Positions 22,453 to 30,585 of a DNA stretch of 64,000 nucleotides are shown here, piece by piece. Both the position numbers and the translations under genes were made by a program. The notes beneath the pieces were generated by a model. The model was not told where the DNA came from, searched no databases, and was given only the letters and a program-made list of their open reading frames with translations. Position 1 is the stretch's first letter. Every line of letters starts with the position of its first letter. The DNA is from DASUPK01 sp963724665 (GTDB lineage Bacteria; Actinomycetota; Thermoleophilia; Solirubrobacterales; 70-9): assembly GCA_963724665.1 (NCBI GenBank), contig CAVRVH010000007.1, positions 1 to 64,000 of the forward strand. Reading direction: 5' to 3'.

Positions 22453-24072
22453 TCATTTCTTCTTCTTGCATTTCTTTGCGGCCGCAGCCCGGTGCTTTTT
22501 CTTCTTGCACTTCTTCTTCGCGGGTGTCACCGGCGCCGGCGTCGCGGGAGGCGGCCCGGTACTCGGCGGCGGTGTGAAGGGGAAGGTGTGCCAGAGCTCG
22601 CGCCCGCTCCCGTCGTCCCCCGAGAAGAAGAGGTTTCCTGCGGAGGCGGTCAGGTAGCGGGGCGTAGCCGAGTTGTCGGTCGTCGTGCTGATGTCTCGCA
22701 CCAGCTGGGTGCCGGCATCCGTCCCATCGGAGACCCAGAGTTCGTTGGAATGGGTGCCGTCGTTCGCGACGAAGAAGACGCGGTTGCCGACCGCGGTGAA
22801 CTGGTACGGGTAGCTACTCGCCGAGGGATTGATTTCCTTGACCGGATGGGTGCCCGGCGCGGTGCCGTCGGAGGACCAGAGCTCATAGTTGGAGCCGCCG
22901 CTCCCCGGACCGGTTCCGGTCGCGGAGAAGAAGAGGGTCCCGCCCACATTCGTCATGTTGGTCGGGTAGCCGCTCTCGCCCGGTGTCGGGTCGATGTCTT
23001 TGAACAAGGCTGTACCCGGCCCGGTCCCATTGGTCCTCCAGAGCTCGTATCCGTTGGTGCCGTCATTGGCCTCGAAGAACACGTAGCTCCCCAGCTGCGC
23101 GAAGTAGGCGGGGTGGCTTCCCACCGTCGGATTGATGTCCTTCAAGATCTGGGTCCCGCCGCTCGTGCCGTTGGAGGTCCATGGCTCGTAGCCGTGTGTC
23201 CCGTCATCCGCGCTGAAGAACAGCGTTCCCCCGGCGGCCGTGAGATCGTTGATGTAGCTGTTGCCCATCGGGGTGATGTCCTTGACCAGATAGGCGTCGG
23301 AGCCGTCTGTAGCCGCCTTCCAGAGCTCGTAGCCGTGCTGGGTCGTGCCGTTGTCGGTCCCGTCGCTGGCGACGAAGAACAGGGTGCCGCCGACATCCAC
23401 CATCTTGCCGCCAATCCCGCTGCTCGCATTGGGGAATGACGTGTTGATGTCCTTGACCATGTGGGTGTTCGTGCCGTCGGACGTCCACAGCTCGACGTTG
23501 TGGGTGGTGCCGTCGTTGGCGTTGAAGAACACCCGGTTCCCGGCGGCGGTGAGATACGACGGGTAGCTGCTGGCGCCGGGTGCCGTCGTGTTGATGTCGG
23601 CGACCATCTGCGTGCCGGACTCAGTTCCGTCCGTCTTCCAAAGCTCCGTGCCGTGCGTCCCGTCGTTGGCGGCGAAGAAGACCATGCCGTTCGCCTCGGT
23701 GAACCAGTACGGATAACCGTTGGCGGAGGGATTGATGTCCGCCACGAGCTGCGTCCCGGCCGACGTGCCATCGGAACGCCACAGCTCGTTGCCGTGGGTG
23801 GTTCCGTTGTCAGGCCCGTCAGTGGCTGCGAACAGGAGCGTTCCTCCGAAATCCAAGAGACCTCGCGGGTTGCTGCCACCCGACGCGTTGATATTCGCCA
23901 CTGGAGCTGCATCGAATCCGCCCGCCGCGAGCGCGGGTTCACTACTTGCCGCCAGGCCAAGCGCAGCGGTGGCGGCGAGGCTGCCCGAGATGGTCGCCGT
24001 GCGCACCCTTCTGGCGCTGGGCTTCGCATGGCGCCGGCGCTTCTCCTTGCTGCGGCGCTGTCTGCGGCTCAT
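22453..24072 (-). CDS. Secreted ELWxxDGT-repeat protein
   Basis: 539 residues. Basic start then hydrophobic stretch ending SSEPALAAGG, a signal peptide or Tat-like export signal. Body: about eight repeats of 45-55 residues with the core ELWxxDGTxxGTxxVxDIN (ELWRSDGTSAG, ELWKTDGTESG, ELWTSDGT, ELWSSDGTAPG, ELWVSDGTDAG) alternating with GGTLFFxADDGTHG, a probable beta-propeller. C-terminal tail is Lys-rich (KKKCKKKKH, KKCKKKK). Function unknown; surface or cell-wall association is plausible. Followed directly, in the same frame, by the sulfotransferase gene. Confidence 0.85.
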   Translation of the reverse strand: MSRRQRRSKEKRRRHAKPSARRVRTATISGSLAATAALGLAASSEPALAAGGFDAAPVANINASGGSNPRGLLDFGGTLLFAATDGPDNGTTHGNELWRSDGTSAGTQLVADINPSANGYPYWFTEANGMVFFAANDGTHGTELWKTDGTESGTQMVADINTTAPGASSYPSYLTAAGNRVFFNANDGTTHNVELWTSDGTNTHMVKDINTSFPNASSGIGGKMVDVGGTLFFVASDGTDNGTTQHGYELWKAATDGSDAYLVKDITPMGNSYINDLTAAGGTLFFSADDGTHGYEPWTSNGTSGGTQILKDINPTVGSHPAYFAQLGSYVFFEANDGTNGYELWRTNGTGPGTALFKDIDPTPGESGYPTNMTNVGGTLFFSATGTGPGSGGSNYELWSSDGTAPGTHPVKEINPSASSYPYQFTAVGNRVFFVANDGTHSNELWVSDGTDAGTQLVRDISTTTDNSATPRYLTASAGNLFFSGDDGSGRELWHTFPFTPPPSTGPPPATPAPVTPAKKKCKKKKHRAAAAKKCKKKK

Positions 24073-24158
24073 CTCTGAGGTGTCAAAACTACCCTGGCCC
24101 AGGTCGCTGCGCCATGCGCATTATTGATGACCCGACCGCCCGCCGCGCCTTCGTTCGG

Positions 24159-24377
24159 TCAGATCGGCTCGTCCGGGTGGCACCGCAGGCAGGCTCGGAA
24201 GCCGTCGCTCCGCGCTCCCTCCGCGGTCAGGTAGAAGCGAACGTTCTCGCGCTTCGGCATCCGCGCCGGACAGCCGGGACGGCAGTAGATCCCGGTTGAG
24301 GTGACTCCGGCGAAGAACTCGCCGGCGTGGCTCTCGTCCCTGGCCTCCATCGCTCGGTAGCGCTGCTCGAAGTCCAA
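24159..24377 (-). CDS. Stand-alone Ada-type zinc domain protein
   Basis: 72-80 residues matching the N-terminal metal domain of Ada, which repairs methylphosphotriesters through a zinc-bound Cys: DESHAGEFFAGVTSTGIYCR, then PGCPARMPKRENVRF and ACLRCHPDE, giving four zinc Cys. No AraC or methyltransferase domain follows. TTG 24377 is preferred because AGGAG lies six bases before it; ATG 24401 is also in frame but lacks a ribosome site. May be a small DNA-binding sensor. Confidence 0.75.
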   Translation of the reverse strand: MDFEQRYRAMEARDESHAGEFFAGVTSTGIYCRPGCPARMPKRENVRFYLTAEGARSDGFRACLRCHPDEPI

Positions 24378-24459
24378 TTGAGTCTCCTCTCGAGTCGTCA
24401 TCCACCGCTTGAACGGCCGGGCTTAGCCGCACGTGAGATGGCTGCGGAACAATGGGCCG

Positions 24460-24708
24460 ATGAGCGATGGCGTCGCCTCCGGAGTGGCAAGGCCCGCGGG
24501 GATCTCCTACCTGCGGATTCCCGCGGACGAGCCCAAGAAGGTCGCGGCCTTCTACGAGACGGTCTTCGACTGGAAGGTCGACGCCGACCGTGAGGACCCG
24601 AGCTTCGAGGACGGCACCGGACACGTGATCGGGCACATCGATGCCGAGATGAAGGTGTCGGGCCGCGATCCCGCCGGCAACGTCCTCGGGGTCTGGCAGC
24701 TCTCCTAG
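24460..24708 (+). CDS. Half-length VOC-family protein
   Basis: 82 residues from ATG 24460 (GTG 24433 also in frame). The start (SYLRIPADEPKKVAAFYETVFDWKV) and the end (GRDPAGNVLGVWQLS) are those of a normal 115-125 residue VOC protein, but the second alpha helix and adjoining strands are missing between GHVIGHI and DAEMKVS. This looks like an in-frame deletion of about 40 codons. May be a decaying gene or a dimer-dependent half fold. Confidence 0.55.
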   Translation: MSDGVASGVARPAGISYLRIPADEPKKVAAFYETVFDWKVDADREDPSFEDGTGHVIGHIDAEMKVSGRDPAGNVLGVWQLS

Positions 24709-24916
24709 CGCCCGGGGGCAAAGTGGGGGATCTGCGGCGGCGGTCCTCTTTCGTGCAACCGGGCTTGCAGGATCGGGCCCTGATCGCCGCTCCCGCGGGC
24801 CGATTCGCCGACCCCGCAAACCCCATGGGAATGCGGAATTCAGCGGTTTCGAGGCCCGGCTAGCAATTCCGTCCGACGGATCGGCTGGAATGCGGCCGCC
24901 CAATCTGTGTTGCAAA

Positions 24917-24942
24917 GTGGGACAGAGTGGGTTAGCGTGGCA
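24917..24942 (+). promoter_or_regulatory. MraZ operator: three direct GTGG repeats, 10-bp spacing
   Basis: GTGGGA, GTGGGT and GTGGCA start at 24917, 24927 and 24937, exactly one helical turn apart. This matches the known MraZ site type (repeats of TGGGN or GTGG with about 5-base spacers upstream of mraZ). They lie between and across the candidate -35 (24910) and -10 (24933), so bound MraZ should block its own promoter. Confidence 0.75.
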
Positions 24943-24960
24943 AATCAGAGTTGGTCAATA

Positions 24961-25003
24961 GGGCCGGGGTGATGAGGCTCCTCCCACCTCACCACCCCGG
25001 CCC
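24961..25003 (+). promoter_or_regulatory. Strong hairpin in the mraZ leader
   Basis: Arms GGGCCGGGGTGATGAGG (24961-24977) and CCTCACCACCCCGGCCC (24987-25003) pair over 17 positions with one A/C mismatch around a 9-base loop. It lies downstream of the promoter/operator and 38 bases before the TTG start. No U-run follows, so it is not a classic terminator; a stability element or conditional attenuator is possible. Confidence 0.6.
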
Positions 25004-25041
25004 GCTCCGAACAGACCAACCACCTCCGGAGAGGGACCCAC

Positions 25042-25488
25042 TTGTCGTTTCTCGGTCAGTACGAGCACAATCTCGACGCGAAGGACCGCCTCACGGTCCC
25101 GTCGAGGTTCCGCGCGGCGCTCGCTGATGGAGTCGTTCTCGCCAAAGGGCTGGACCCCTCCGTCTGGGTGTTCGCGCCCGGCGGCTACGAGAACTTCACG
25201 AAGACCTTCCTCGGCGAGACCAACCCGCTCGGCAAGCGCGGCCGCATGCTGCGCCGCCACTTCCACGGCGGCGCCTTCGACGAGTCGCTCGACTCCGCCG
25301 GCCGCATCCGCCTGCCGAAGAAGCTGATCGAGCACGCCGACCTGGGGGAGTTCCCGTGCGTGATCGTCGGCTCGGACGACTGGTTCGAGATCTGGAGCTC
25401 CGAGCGCTGGGCCGCCTACGAGAAGGACATGGATGCAGAGGTTTCCAACGTCGCGGAGAACCTCTCCGAGGACGAGCGAGGAGGCTGA
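25042..25488 (+). CDS. mraZ: Transcriptional regulator MraZ
   Basis: 148 residues with two SpoVT/AbrB-like halves: GQYEHNLDAKDRLTVPSRFR near the start and FDESLDSAGRIRLPKKLIEHA later, each carrying the D-x-K/A-G-R DNA-contact motif. Forms rings that bind the repeats upstream and repress the dcw cluster. TTG start, set by GGAGAGGG seven bases before it. First gene of the cluster; followed by rsmH after one base. Confidence 0.95.
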   Translation: MSFLGQYEHNLDAKDRLTVPSRFRAALADGVVLAKGLDPSVWVFAPGGYENFTKTFLGETNPLGKRGRMLRRHFHGGAFDESLDSAGRIRLPKKLIEHADLGEFPCVIVGSDDWFEIWSSERWAAYEKDMDAEVSNVAENLSEDERGG

Positions 25489-25489
25489 G

Positions 25490-26494
25490 ATGGCGACCGC
25501 AACACACCGGGTAGTGGGATCGCTGGCCGATTCAGCGAACCTTTCCTATGTGCCCACCGAACACGAGCCCGTACTCGCCACAGAGCTGATCGACGTCCTC
25601 GACCCGAAGCCGGGGGAGACCTTCGTCGACTGCACCTTCGGCGGCGGCGGTCACGCCCGCCTGATCTCCGAGCGCATCGGGGCCGAGGGCGAGCTGATCG
25701 CCGTCGACCGCGACCCCGCCTCCGAGGAGCGCTGGAGCGAGTTCGCCACCGTCGCACCGTCACGCTCGCGCTTCCTGCGCGCCGACTTCGTCGCGGCCCT
25801 CGAGGGCCTTCGTGGCGAGGGAGTCCGCCCCGACGGGATCGTCTTCGATCTCGGCATGTCCTCGATGCAGGTGGATGCCTGGGAGCGGGGCTTCTCCTAC
25901 TCCTACGACGCGCCGCTCGACATGCGGATGGACCCGACCCAGAGCCTCTCGGCGGCCACGGTGGTCAACGACTGGCCCCAGGACCGCCTCGCGAACGTGA
26001 TCCGCGAGCTCGGCGAGGAGCGCCGTGCCGGCTCGATCGCCCGCGAGATCGTCAAGCGCCGCCCGATCGACACCACCGCGCAGCTGGTCACCGCGATCAA
26101 GGCTGCCATTCCGCCTTCGGAGCGCTTCGGGCGCGGGCATCCCGCCAAGCGCACCTTCCAGGCGATCCGGATCGCCGTCAACGGCGAGCTCGACGCGCTG
26201 GATCACGCTCTGCCACTCGCCTGGGCGATCCTGCCGACCGGCGGGCGCCTCGGCGCGATCTCTTTCCACTCGCTCGAGGACCGGCGCGTGAAGCGCTTCC
26301 TCGCCGACCGGGCCCGTGGCTGCATCTGCCCGCCGGAGCTCCCGGTCTGCGTCTGTGGGCGCGAGCCGGAAGCCGATCTGCTCACCAAGCGCGCGATCGC
26401 GCCGGGCCCTGAGGAGGTCGAGCGGAACCCGCGCGCGTCCTCGGCCCACTTCCGTGCCGGACTCAAGATCCGCCAGGCGGAGGAGGCGGGCTGA
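25490..26494 (+). CDS. rsmH: 16S rRNA (cytosine-1402 N4)-methyltransferase RsmH
   Basis: 334 residues. SAM-binding loop DCTFGGGGHARLISERIG, AVDRDP, DLGMSSMQVD, and the signature GHPAKRTFQAIRIAVNGEL; ends with ISFHSLEDRRVKRF and a Cys-rich CICPPELPVCVCG segment. ATG 25490 has AGGAGG five bases upstream; an earlier in-frame ATG at 25433 lies within mraZ and was not used. Stop overlaps the ftsL start (TGATG). Confidence 0.95.
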   Translation: MATATHRVVGSLADSANLSYVPTEHEPVLATELIDVLDPKPGETFVDCTFGGGGHARLISERIGAEGELIAVDRDPASEERWSEFATVAPSRSRFLRADFVAALEGLRGEGVRPDGIVFDLGMSSMQVDAWERGFSYSYDAPLDMRMDPTQSLSAATVVNDWPQDRLANVIRELGEERRAGSIAREIVKRRPIDTTAQLVTAIKAAIPPSERFGRGHPAKRTFQAIRIAVNGELDALDHALPLAWAILPTGGRLGAISFHSLEDRRVKRFLADRARGCICPPELPVCVCGREPEADLLTKRAIAPGPEEVERNPRASSAHFRAGLKIRQAEEAG

Positions 26495-27252
26495 TGGCGG
26501 CCGCCGCAGCGGCCCAACGTAAGACGGGTCGCTCCTCGGCTTCGCCTGCGGGGCGCCCTCGCATCAAGGCCGCGCCGCGTCCGGCACCGCGCCGGAAGCC
26601 GCGCAACGCCCGCCAGGCGCCGGCCGGCCGCCTCATGCGCCCGGCGGTCGCAGGCGCCGCGCTCTTCCCGCAGGCCGCGGTCCGCAGCGCGGGAGCAGTC
26701 CGGGACATCTCGGATTCCAATCTGATCATGCGCCTCACCCGCGGGCGCGGCTGGATCGCCGTCCTCGGGACGATGCTCGTGGGGATCGTCGCCCTCAACG
26801 TGCTCAGCCTCAGCCTGACCGCGGGCTCCGGCCGGCTCTCGCTGCAGATCGACGAGTTGAAGACCGAGATCTCCGGGCTCCACGCCCAGATCGACGAGCG
26901 GCTCTCGGCCGAACGTGTGGTGGCGGAGGCCTCCCGGCTTGGCCTCGCGAATCCCGACCCGAAGGCGATCACCTACCTGAGGGCGAGCGACGGAGACGCG
27001 GCGCGCCTGGCGCACCTGCTGGGCACCGACAGCTTCCTGATGGCGCCGAGCCTCCCCTCGAGCTATCCCGCCCCGGGTACCTCCTACGCGCCGGTCAGCA
27101 CGTCCTCGACCCCCGCTCCGACGACGACCGTAGCGCCGACCACGACGCCGAGCCCCACCGCGATCGCACCCAGCACGGGGAGCGGAAGCCCGAGCGGCAG
27201 CGGCTCGTCGTCAGGTTCCTCCGGGGCCTCAACCGGGGGCGTCGGTCTCTAA
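26494..27252 (+). CDS. ftsL: FtsL-like septum formation protein
   Basis: 252 residues. Long basic Ala/Pro/Arg cytoplasmic head (1-82), one membrane segment about 86-106 (GWIAVLGTMLVGIVALNVLSL), a short coiled coil (QIDELKTEISGLHAQIDERLS), the LGLANPDPKAITYL end typical of FtsL/DivIC, then an unusual 70-residue Ser/Thr/Pro/Gly tail outside the cell. Sequence match to FtsL is weak, as is normal; position between rsmH and ftsI is the main support. Confidence 0.75.
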   Translation: MAAAAAAQRKTGRSSASPAGRPRIKAAPRPAPRRKPRNARQAPAGRLMRPAVAGAALFPQAAVRSAGAVRDISDSNLIMRLTRGRGWIAVLGTMLVGIVALNVLSLSLTAGSGRLSLQIDELKTEISGLHAQIDERLSAERVVAEASRLGLANPDPKAITYLRASDGDAARLAHLLGTDSFLMAPSLPSSYPAPGTSYAPVSTSSTPAPTTTVAPTTTPSPTAIAPSTGSGSPSGSGSSSGSSGASTGGVGL

Positions 27253-27264
27253 GGGCATCTGGCG

Positions 27265-28923
27265 ATGCGACTGATCGACCGCCGCCTCGGACTGCTCTTC
27301 TGCATCTTCTTCCTGCTCTTCTCGTTCGCGCTCGTCCGGTCGTTCTGGCTGCAGGGCGTGCAGGGCGGCAGTCTCCGCGCCGAGGCCCGCAGCCAGCAGG
27401 TCACCACGGTGACGATCCCCGGCGAGCGAGGCCGCGTGCTCGACCGAAACGGCAAGGTGCTGGCGACGTCCGAGGACGCGGCCGATGTGGTCGCGACTCC
27501 GTACCAGGTGGAGAACCCCGGCCGGACGGCGACCCAGCTGCATGAGGTGCTCGGGGAGCCGACCTCTGATCTGCTCAACGCTCTCTCGGATCGCAACTCC
27601 GGCTTCGCCTATCTCGCCAGAAAGGTCGATCCGAACGTCGCGGCCGAGGTGAAGAGGCTCAACATCACGGGCATCTCCACCGTCCCCACCAGCAAGCGGC
27701 TCTATCCGCAGGGTGAGCTCGCCTCGCAGGTGATCGGCGCTGTCGGGACCGACAACCAGGGCCTGACGGGCATCGAGCACTCGGAGAACAGCGTTCTCGG
27801 TGGTGCCAACGGGGAGGAGGACGTCGTCCACGACGCGGTCGGGCGCCCGCTGCGCATGGAGACCGTCAAGCCCGCAAGCGTCGGCGAGGACGTCCAGACC
27901 ACGATTGATGCCGCAATCCAGGGCAAGACCGAGGAGGCGCTCAACGCGGCCGTCGACCACTACAACGCGAAGGGTGGGACGGCGATCGTGATGAACCCGA
28001 ACACGGGCGAGGTCCTGGCGATGGCGAACACTCCCGGCTTCAACCCCGAGGACCTCTCCAACGCGACCTCGAACGAGCTGGAGAACCGGGCCACCGGCTT
28101 CACCTACGAGCCCGGCTCGACCTTCAAGGCCTTCACCGTTGCGTCCGCGCTCCAGGACCACGTCGTCACTCCGAGCTCGAGCTTCTACCTGCCTTCCGAG
28201 ATCCACGTCTACGACCGGACGATCGGAGAGGCCGAGGCCCGGCCGCCCGAAACGCTGACCACCGCCCAGATCCTGGCCCAGTCCTCGAACGTCGGAGCTG
28301 TGACGATCGGTCTGAAGGAGGGCGCGGATCGCTTCTCCCAGTGGATCAATCGCTTCGGCTTCGGCCAGCCGACCGATGTCGGCTATCCGGGCGAGGAGCG
28401 CGGGATCGTGCCGGCGAGAAACGACTACTCAGGCTCGACGATGGGCAACCTCCCGATCGGGCAGGGCCTGTCCGTCACTCCGATGCAGATGGCAACCGCA
28501 TACTCAGCGATCGCCGACGGCGGCATCCTGCGCCACCCGACGCTGATCGAGAAGGTCGGCGGGCAGCCGGCCGACCACAGCACCGATCCGCATCGGGTGA
28601 TCACCTCGCGGACTGCGGCACAGCTGCGCCAGATGCTCGAGGGTGTCCTTGCGCCCGGCGGTACCGCCTCCGAGGTCAGCGTTCCGGGCTACACGCTGGC
28701 GGGCAAGACGGGTACCGCGCAGAAGGTCGAGAACGGCACCTACTCCGACAGCCGCTACGTCGCCTCCTTCGTCGGCTTCGCGCCGGCGGCTCACCCCAAG
28801 CTGCTGGTCGCGGTGGTCGTCGACGAGCCGCAATATGTGCACGTCGGCGGCCTGGTCGCCGCCCCGGTCTTCGGGCAGATCGCGTCGTTCGCTCTGCCCT
28901 ACCTGGGCATCTCTCCGAACTAG
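27265..28923 (+). CDS. ftsI: Septal peptidoglycan transpeptidase FtsI/PBP2-type
   Basis: 552 residues. N-terminal membrane anchor (LGLLFCIFFLLFSFALVRSF), PBP dimerisation domain (PGERGRVLDRNGKVLATS), transpeptidase domain with catalytic Ser in PGSTFK, SSN in AQSSNVG and KTG in AGKTGTAQK. Cross-links septal peptidoglycan with FtsW. Upstream gap of 12 bases after ftsL. Confidence 0.93.
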   Translation: MRLIDRRLGLLFCIFFLLFSFALVRSFWLQGVQGGSLRAEARSQQVTTVTIPGERGRVLDRNGKVLATSEDAADVVATPYQVENPGRTATQLHEVLGEPTSDLLNALSDRNSGFAYLARKVDPNVAAEVKRLNITGISTVPTSKRLYPQGELASQVIGAVGTDNQGLTGIEHSENSVLGGANGEEDVVHDAVGRPLRMETVKPASVGEDVQTTIDAAIQGKTEEALNAAVDHYNAKGGTAIVMNPNTGEVLAMANTPGFNPEDLSNATSNELENRATGFTYEPGSTFKAFTVASALQDHVVTPSSSFYLPSEIHVYDRTIGEAEARPPETLTTAQILAQSSNVGAVTIGLKEGADRFSQWINRFGFGQPTDVGYPGEERGIVPARNDYSGSTMGNLPIGQGLSVTPMQMATAYSAIADGGILRHPTLIEKVGGQPADHSTDPHRVITSRTAAQLRQMLEGVLAPGGTASEVSVPGYTLAGKTGTAQKVENGTYSDSRYVASFVGFAPAAHPKLLVAVVVDEPQYVHVGGLVAAPVFGQIASFALPYLGISPN

Positions 28924-28933
28924 CCGTCCGGGC

Positions 28934-29047
28934 CTAACGCGTGAAGAGGATGTTCCCGAGCTTGACGCTGACAGTCTGGACAGGCGTCAGCGCCTCGAGG
29001 TAGTAGTCGTGCCAGTTGATCTTGTCGTCGGCGTTGTAGTCGCGCAC
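28934..29047 (-). CDS. Unannotated 37-residue ORF on the reverse strand between ftsI and murE
   Basis: Starts GTG; protein begins MRDYNADDKINWHDYY and ends KLGNILFTR. 34 of 37 codons end in G or C, while the five codons before the GTG do not, so coding signal starts at this codon. AGGA lies eight bases upstream. The composition (Asp/Asn/Trp/Tyr, no Arg/Pro excess) is unlike shadow ORFs of this genome. The start could suggest a calcium-loop-like D-x-N-x-D sequence, but no family was recognised. Could be a real microprotein or the preserved end of a lost gene. Confidence 0.45.
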   Translation of the reverse strand: MRDYNADDKINWHDYYLEALTPVQTVSVKLGNILFTR

Positions 29048-29058
29048 GGACAAAATCC

Positions 29059-29064
29059 TAGAAT
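29059..29064 (+). promoter_or_regulatory. murE: Candidate -10 (TAGAAT) for leaderless murE
   Basis: TAGAAT lies nine bases before the murE ATG, and no Shine-Dalgarno is present. Suggests an internal promoter that restarts transcription after ftsI. Confidence 0.4.
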
Positions 29065-29073
29065 CGCGTCGCG

Positions 29074-30585
29074 ATGGAGCTTCTCGAGCTGCTGAGAGCT
29101 GCGGGCGTCGCCGCCGAATTGCGCGGCGATCCGGCCGTGGACGTACGCGATCTCGCCTACGACAGCCGCCGGGTGGGCGAGGGGACCCTGTTCTTCTGCT
29201 TCCCGGGCGAGAAGACGGACGGGCATGACTTCGCGGCAGCTGCCCTCGAGGCCGGCGCCGCGGCCCTGATCGTCGAGCGCCCGCTCGACCTCGACCTCCC
29301 GCAGGCGCAGGTCGATGACGCTCGGGCGGCGATGGCGCCGATCGCCGCGGCCTTCAACGAGGACCCGACATCGGAGCTCACCGTCGTCGGGATCACCGGG
29401 ACCAACGGCAAGACCACGACGGCCTTCCTCGTGCGGCACCTGCTCGAATCGGCCGGCCAGCAGTGCGGCCTTCTCGGGACGGTCCGGCAGGTGGTCGGCG
29501 GACAGGTCGAGGAGGTCGAGCGAACCACGCCTGAGGCGATCGACCTGCAGAGGACCTTCAGTCGCATGCTCGCGGCGGGCGACGATGCCTGCGCCATGGA
29601 GGTCTCCTCGCACGCCCTCGTCCTCCATCGCGCCGACGCGATCGACTTCGCGGTCAAGGTCTTCACCAACCTGAGCCAGGACCACCTCGACTTCCACGAC
29701 GACATGGAGGACTACTTCGCCGCCAAGCGGCTGCTCTTCATGGGAGAGGGCGGAGCCCCGCTGATCGAGCTGGAGGGCGGCATCTCCGTCGTCAACCTCG
29801 ATGACCCGTATGGGCAGCGTCTGGCGGGCGAGCTCGAGACGGGCGAGGGCGGCAACTGCGTCACCTACTCGGCAGCCGGTGGGGGCGCGGACCTGAGCGC
29901 GCGCGGCGTCACCTTCGACACGACCGGGTCGCGCTTCCTCTGCCTCTCGCCCGACGGGGAGATCGAGGTCGAAACGCCGCTCCCCGGTGACTTCAACGTC
30001 TCGAACGCGCTCGCTGCCCTGGGGGTTGCTCAGGCGCTCGGCCTGAATCTGCGGGATGCGGCACGCGCGCTGGCCACGGCAGAGCAGGTCCCAGGCCGCT
30101 TCGAGTCGATCGACGAGGGGCAGCCGTTTGGCGTGATCGTGGACTACGCCCACACGCCGGACTCCCTGGAGAACGTCCTGGCAGCGGCCCGGCGCCTGAC
30201 GGGGAGCCAGTTGATCTCCGTGTTTGGCTGCGGCGGCGACCGCGACCGCGAGAAGCGACCGCTGATGGGCAGGGCGGGGGCGGAGCTCTCCGACATCGCG
30301 ATCGTCACCTCGGACAACCCGCGCTCCGAGGACCCCGCGGCGATCATCGAACAGATCCGCGAGGGCATTCCGGATGACCCGCACGCCGAGGTGCTGGTCG
30401 ACGCGGACCGCCGCGCGGCGATCGCAGTCGCCCTGGGCCGCGCCGCGGAGGGCGACCTGGTCGTGATCGCCGGCAAGGGCCACGAGCAGGGGCAGGAATT
30501 CGAGGACGGCCGGAAGATTCCGTTCGACGACCGCGACGTGGCTCGGGACGAGCTGCGCAAACTGAAGACGAGCGCCGCGAGTTGA
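29074..30585 (+). CDS. murE: UDP-MurNAc-L-Ala-D-Glu:meso-diaminopimelate ligase MurE
   Basis: 503 residues. N-terminal UDP-binding domain (DLAYDSRRVGEGTLFFCFPG), ATP site GITGTNGKTTTAFLV at about 108, central motif SSHALVLHR, C-terminal domain with YAHTPDSLENVL and SDNPRSEDP. The DNPR sequence marks enzymes adding meso-DAP, so the wall is predicted to be DAP-type. ATG 29074 follows a promoter-like TAGAAT; a 150-base gap from ftsI holds the reverse 37-codon ORF. Stop overlaps the murF start (TTGA). Confidence 0.95.
   Translation: MELLELLRAAGVAAELRGDPAVDVRDLAYDSRRVGEGTLFFCFPGEKTDGHDFAAAALEAGAAALIVERPLDLDLPQAQVDDARAAMAPIAAAFNEDPTSELTVVGITGTNGKTTTAFLVRHLLESAGQQCGLLGTVRQVVGGQVEEVERTTPEAIDLQRTFSRMLAAGDDACAMEVSSHALVLHRADAIDFAVKVFTNLSQDHLDFHDDMEDYFAAKRLLFMGEGGAPLIELEGGISVVNLDDPYGQRLAGELETGEGGNCVTYSAAGGGADLSARGVTFDTTGSRFLCLSPDGEIEVETPLPGDFNVSNALAALGVAQALGLNLRDAARALATAEQVPGRFESIDEGQPFGVIVDYAHTPDSLENVLAAARRLTGSQLISVFGCGGDRDREKRPLMGRAGAELSDIAIVTSDNPRSEDPAAIIEQIREGIPDDPHAEVLVDADRRAAIAVALGRAAEGDLVVIAGKGHEQGQEFEDGRKIPFDDRDVARDELRKLKTSAAS

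Larger units (their letters stand above)
24709..25041 (+). promoter_or_regulatory. mraZ upstream region, 333 bases
   Basis: No gene seen. Contents: two copies of GGAATGCGG (24828 and 24887), a CCGTC-C-GACGG dyad at 24869, a candidate promoter TTGCAA (24910) - 17 bases - TAGCGT (24933), the MraZ repeats, the leader hairpin and the mraZ ribosome site. The first 150 bases hold nothing I can name. Confidence 0.55.

Noticed and set aside
22453..22455. TGA between the ELWxxDGT gene and the sulfotransferase gene as a selenocysteine or readthrough codon (both are in the same frame)
   Set aside because: The first protein ends in a natural Lys-rich tail, no downstream selenocysteine element was recognised, and the ATGA overlap indicates a normal gene junction.
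28987..30483. 498-codon reverse frame over murE
   Set aside because: Shadow frame; murE is unambiguous. The short 28934-29047 ORF nearby is in a different reverse frame and was kept.
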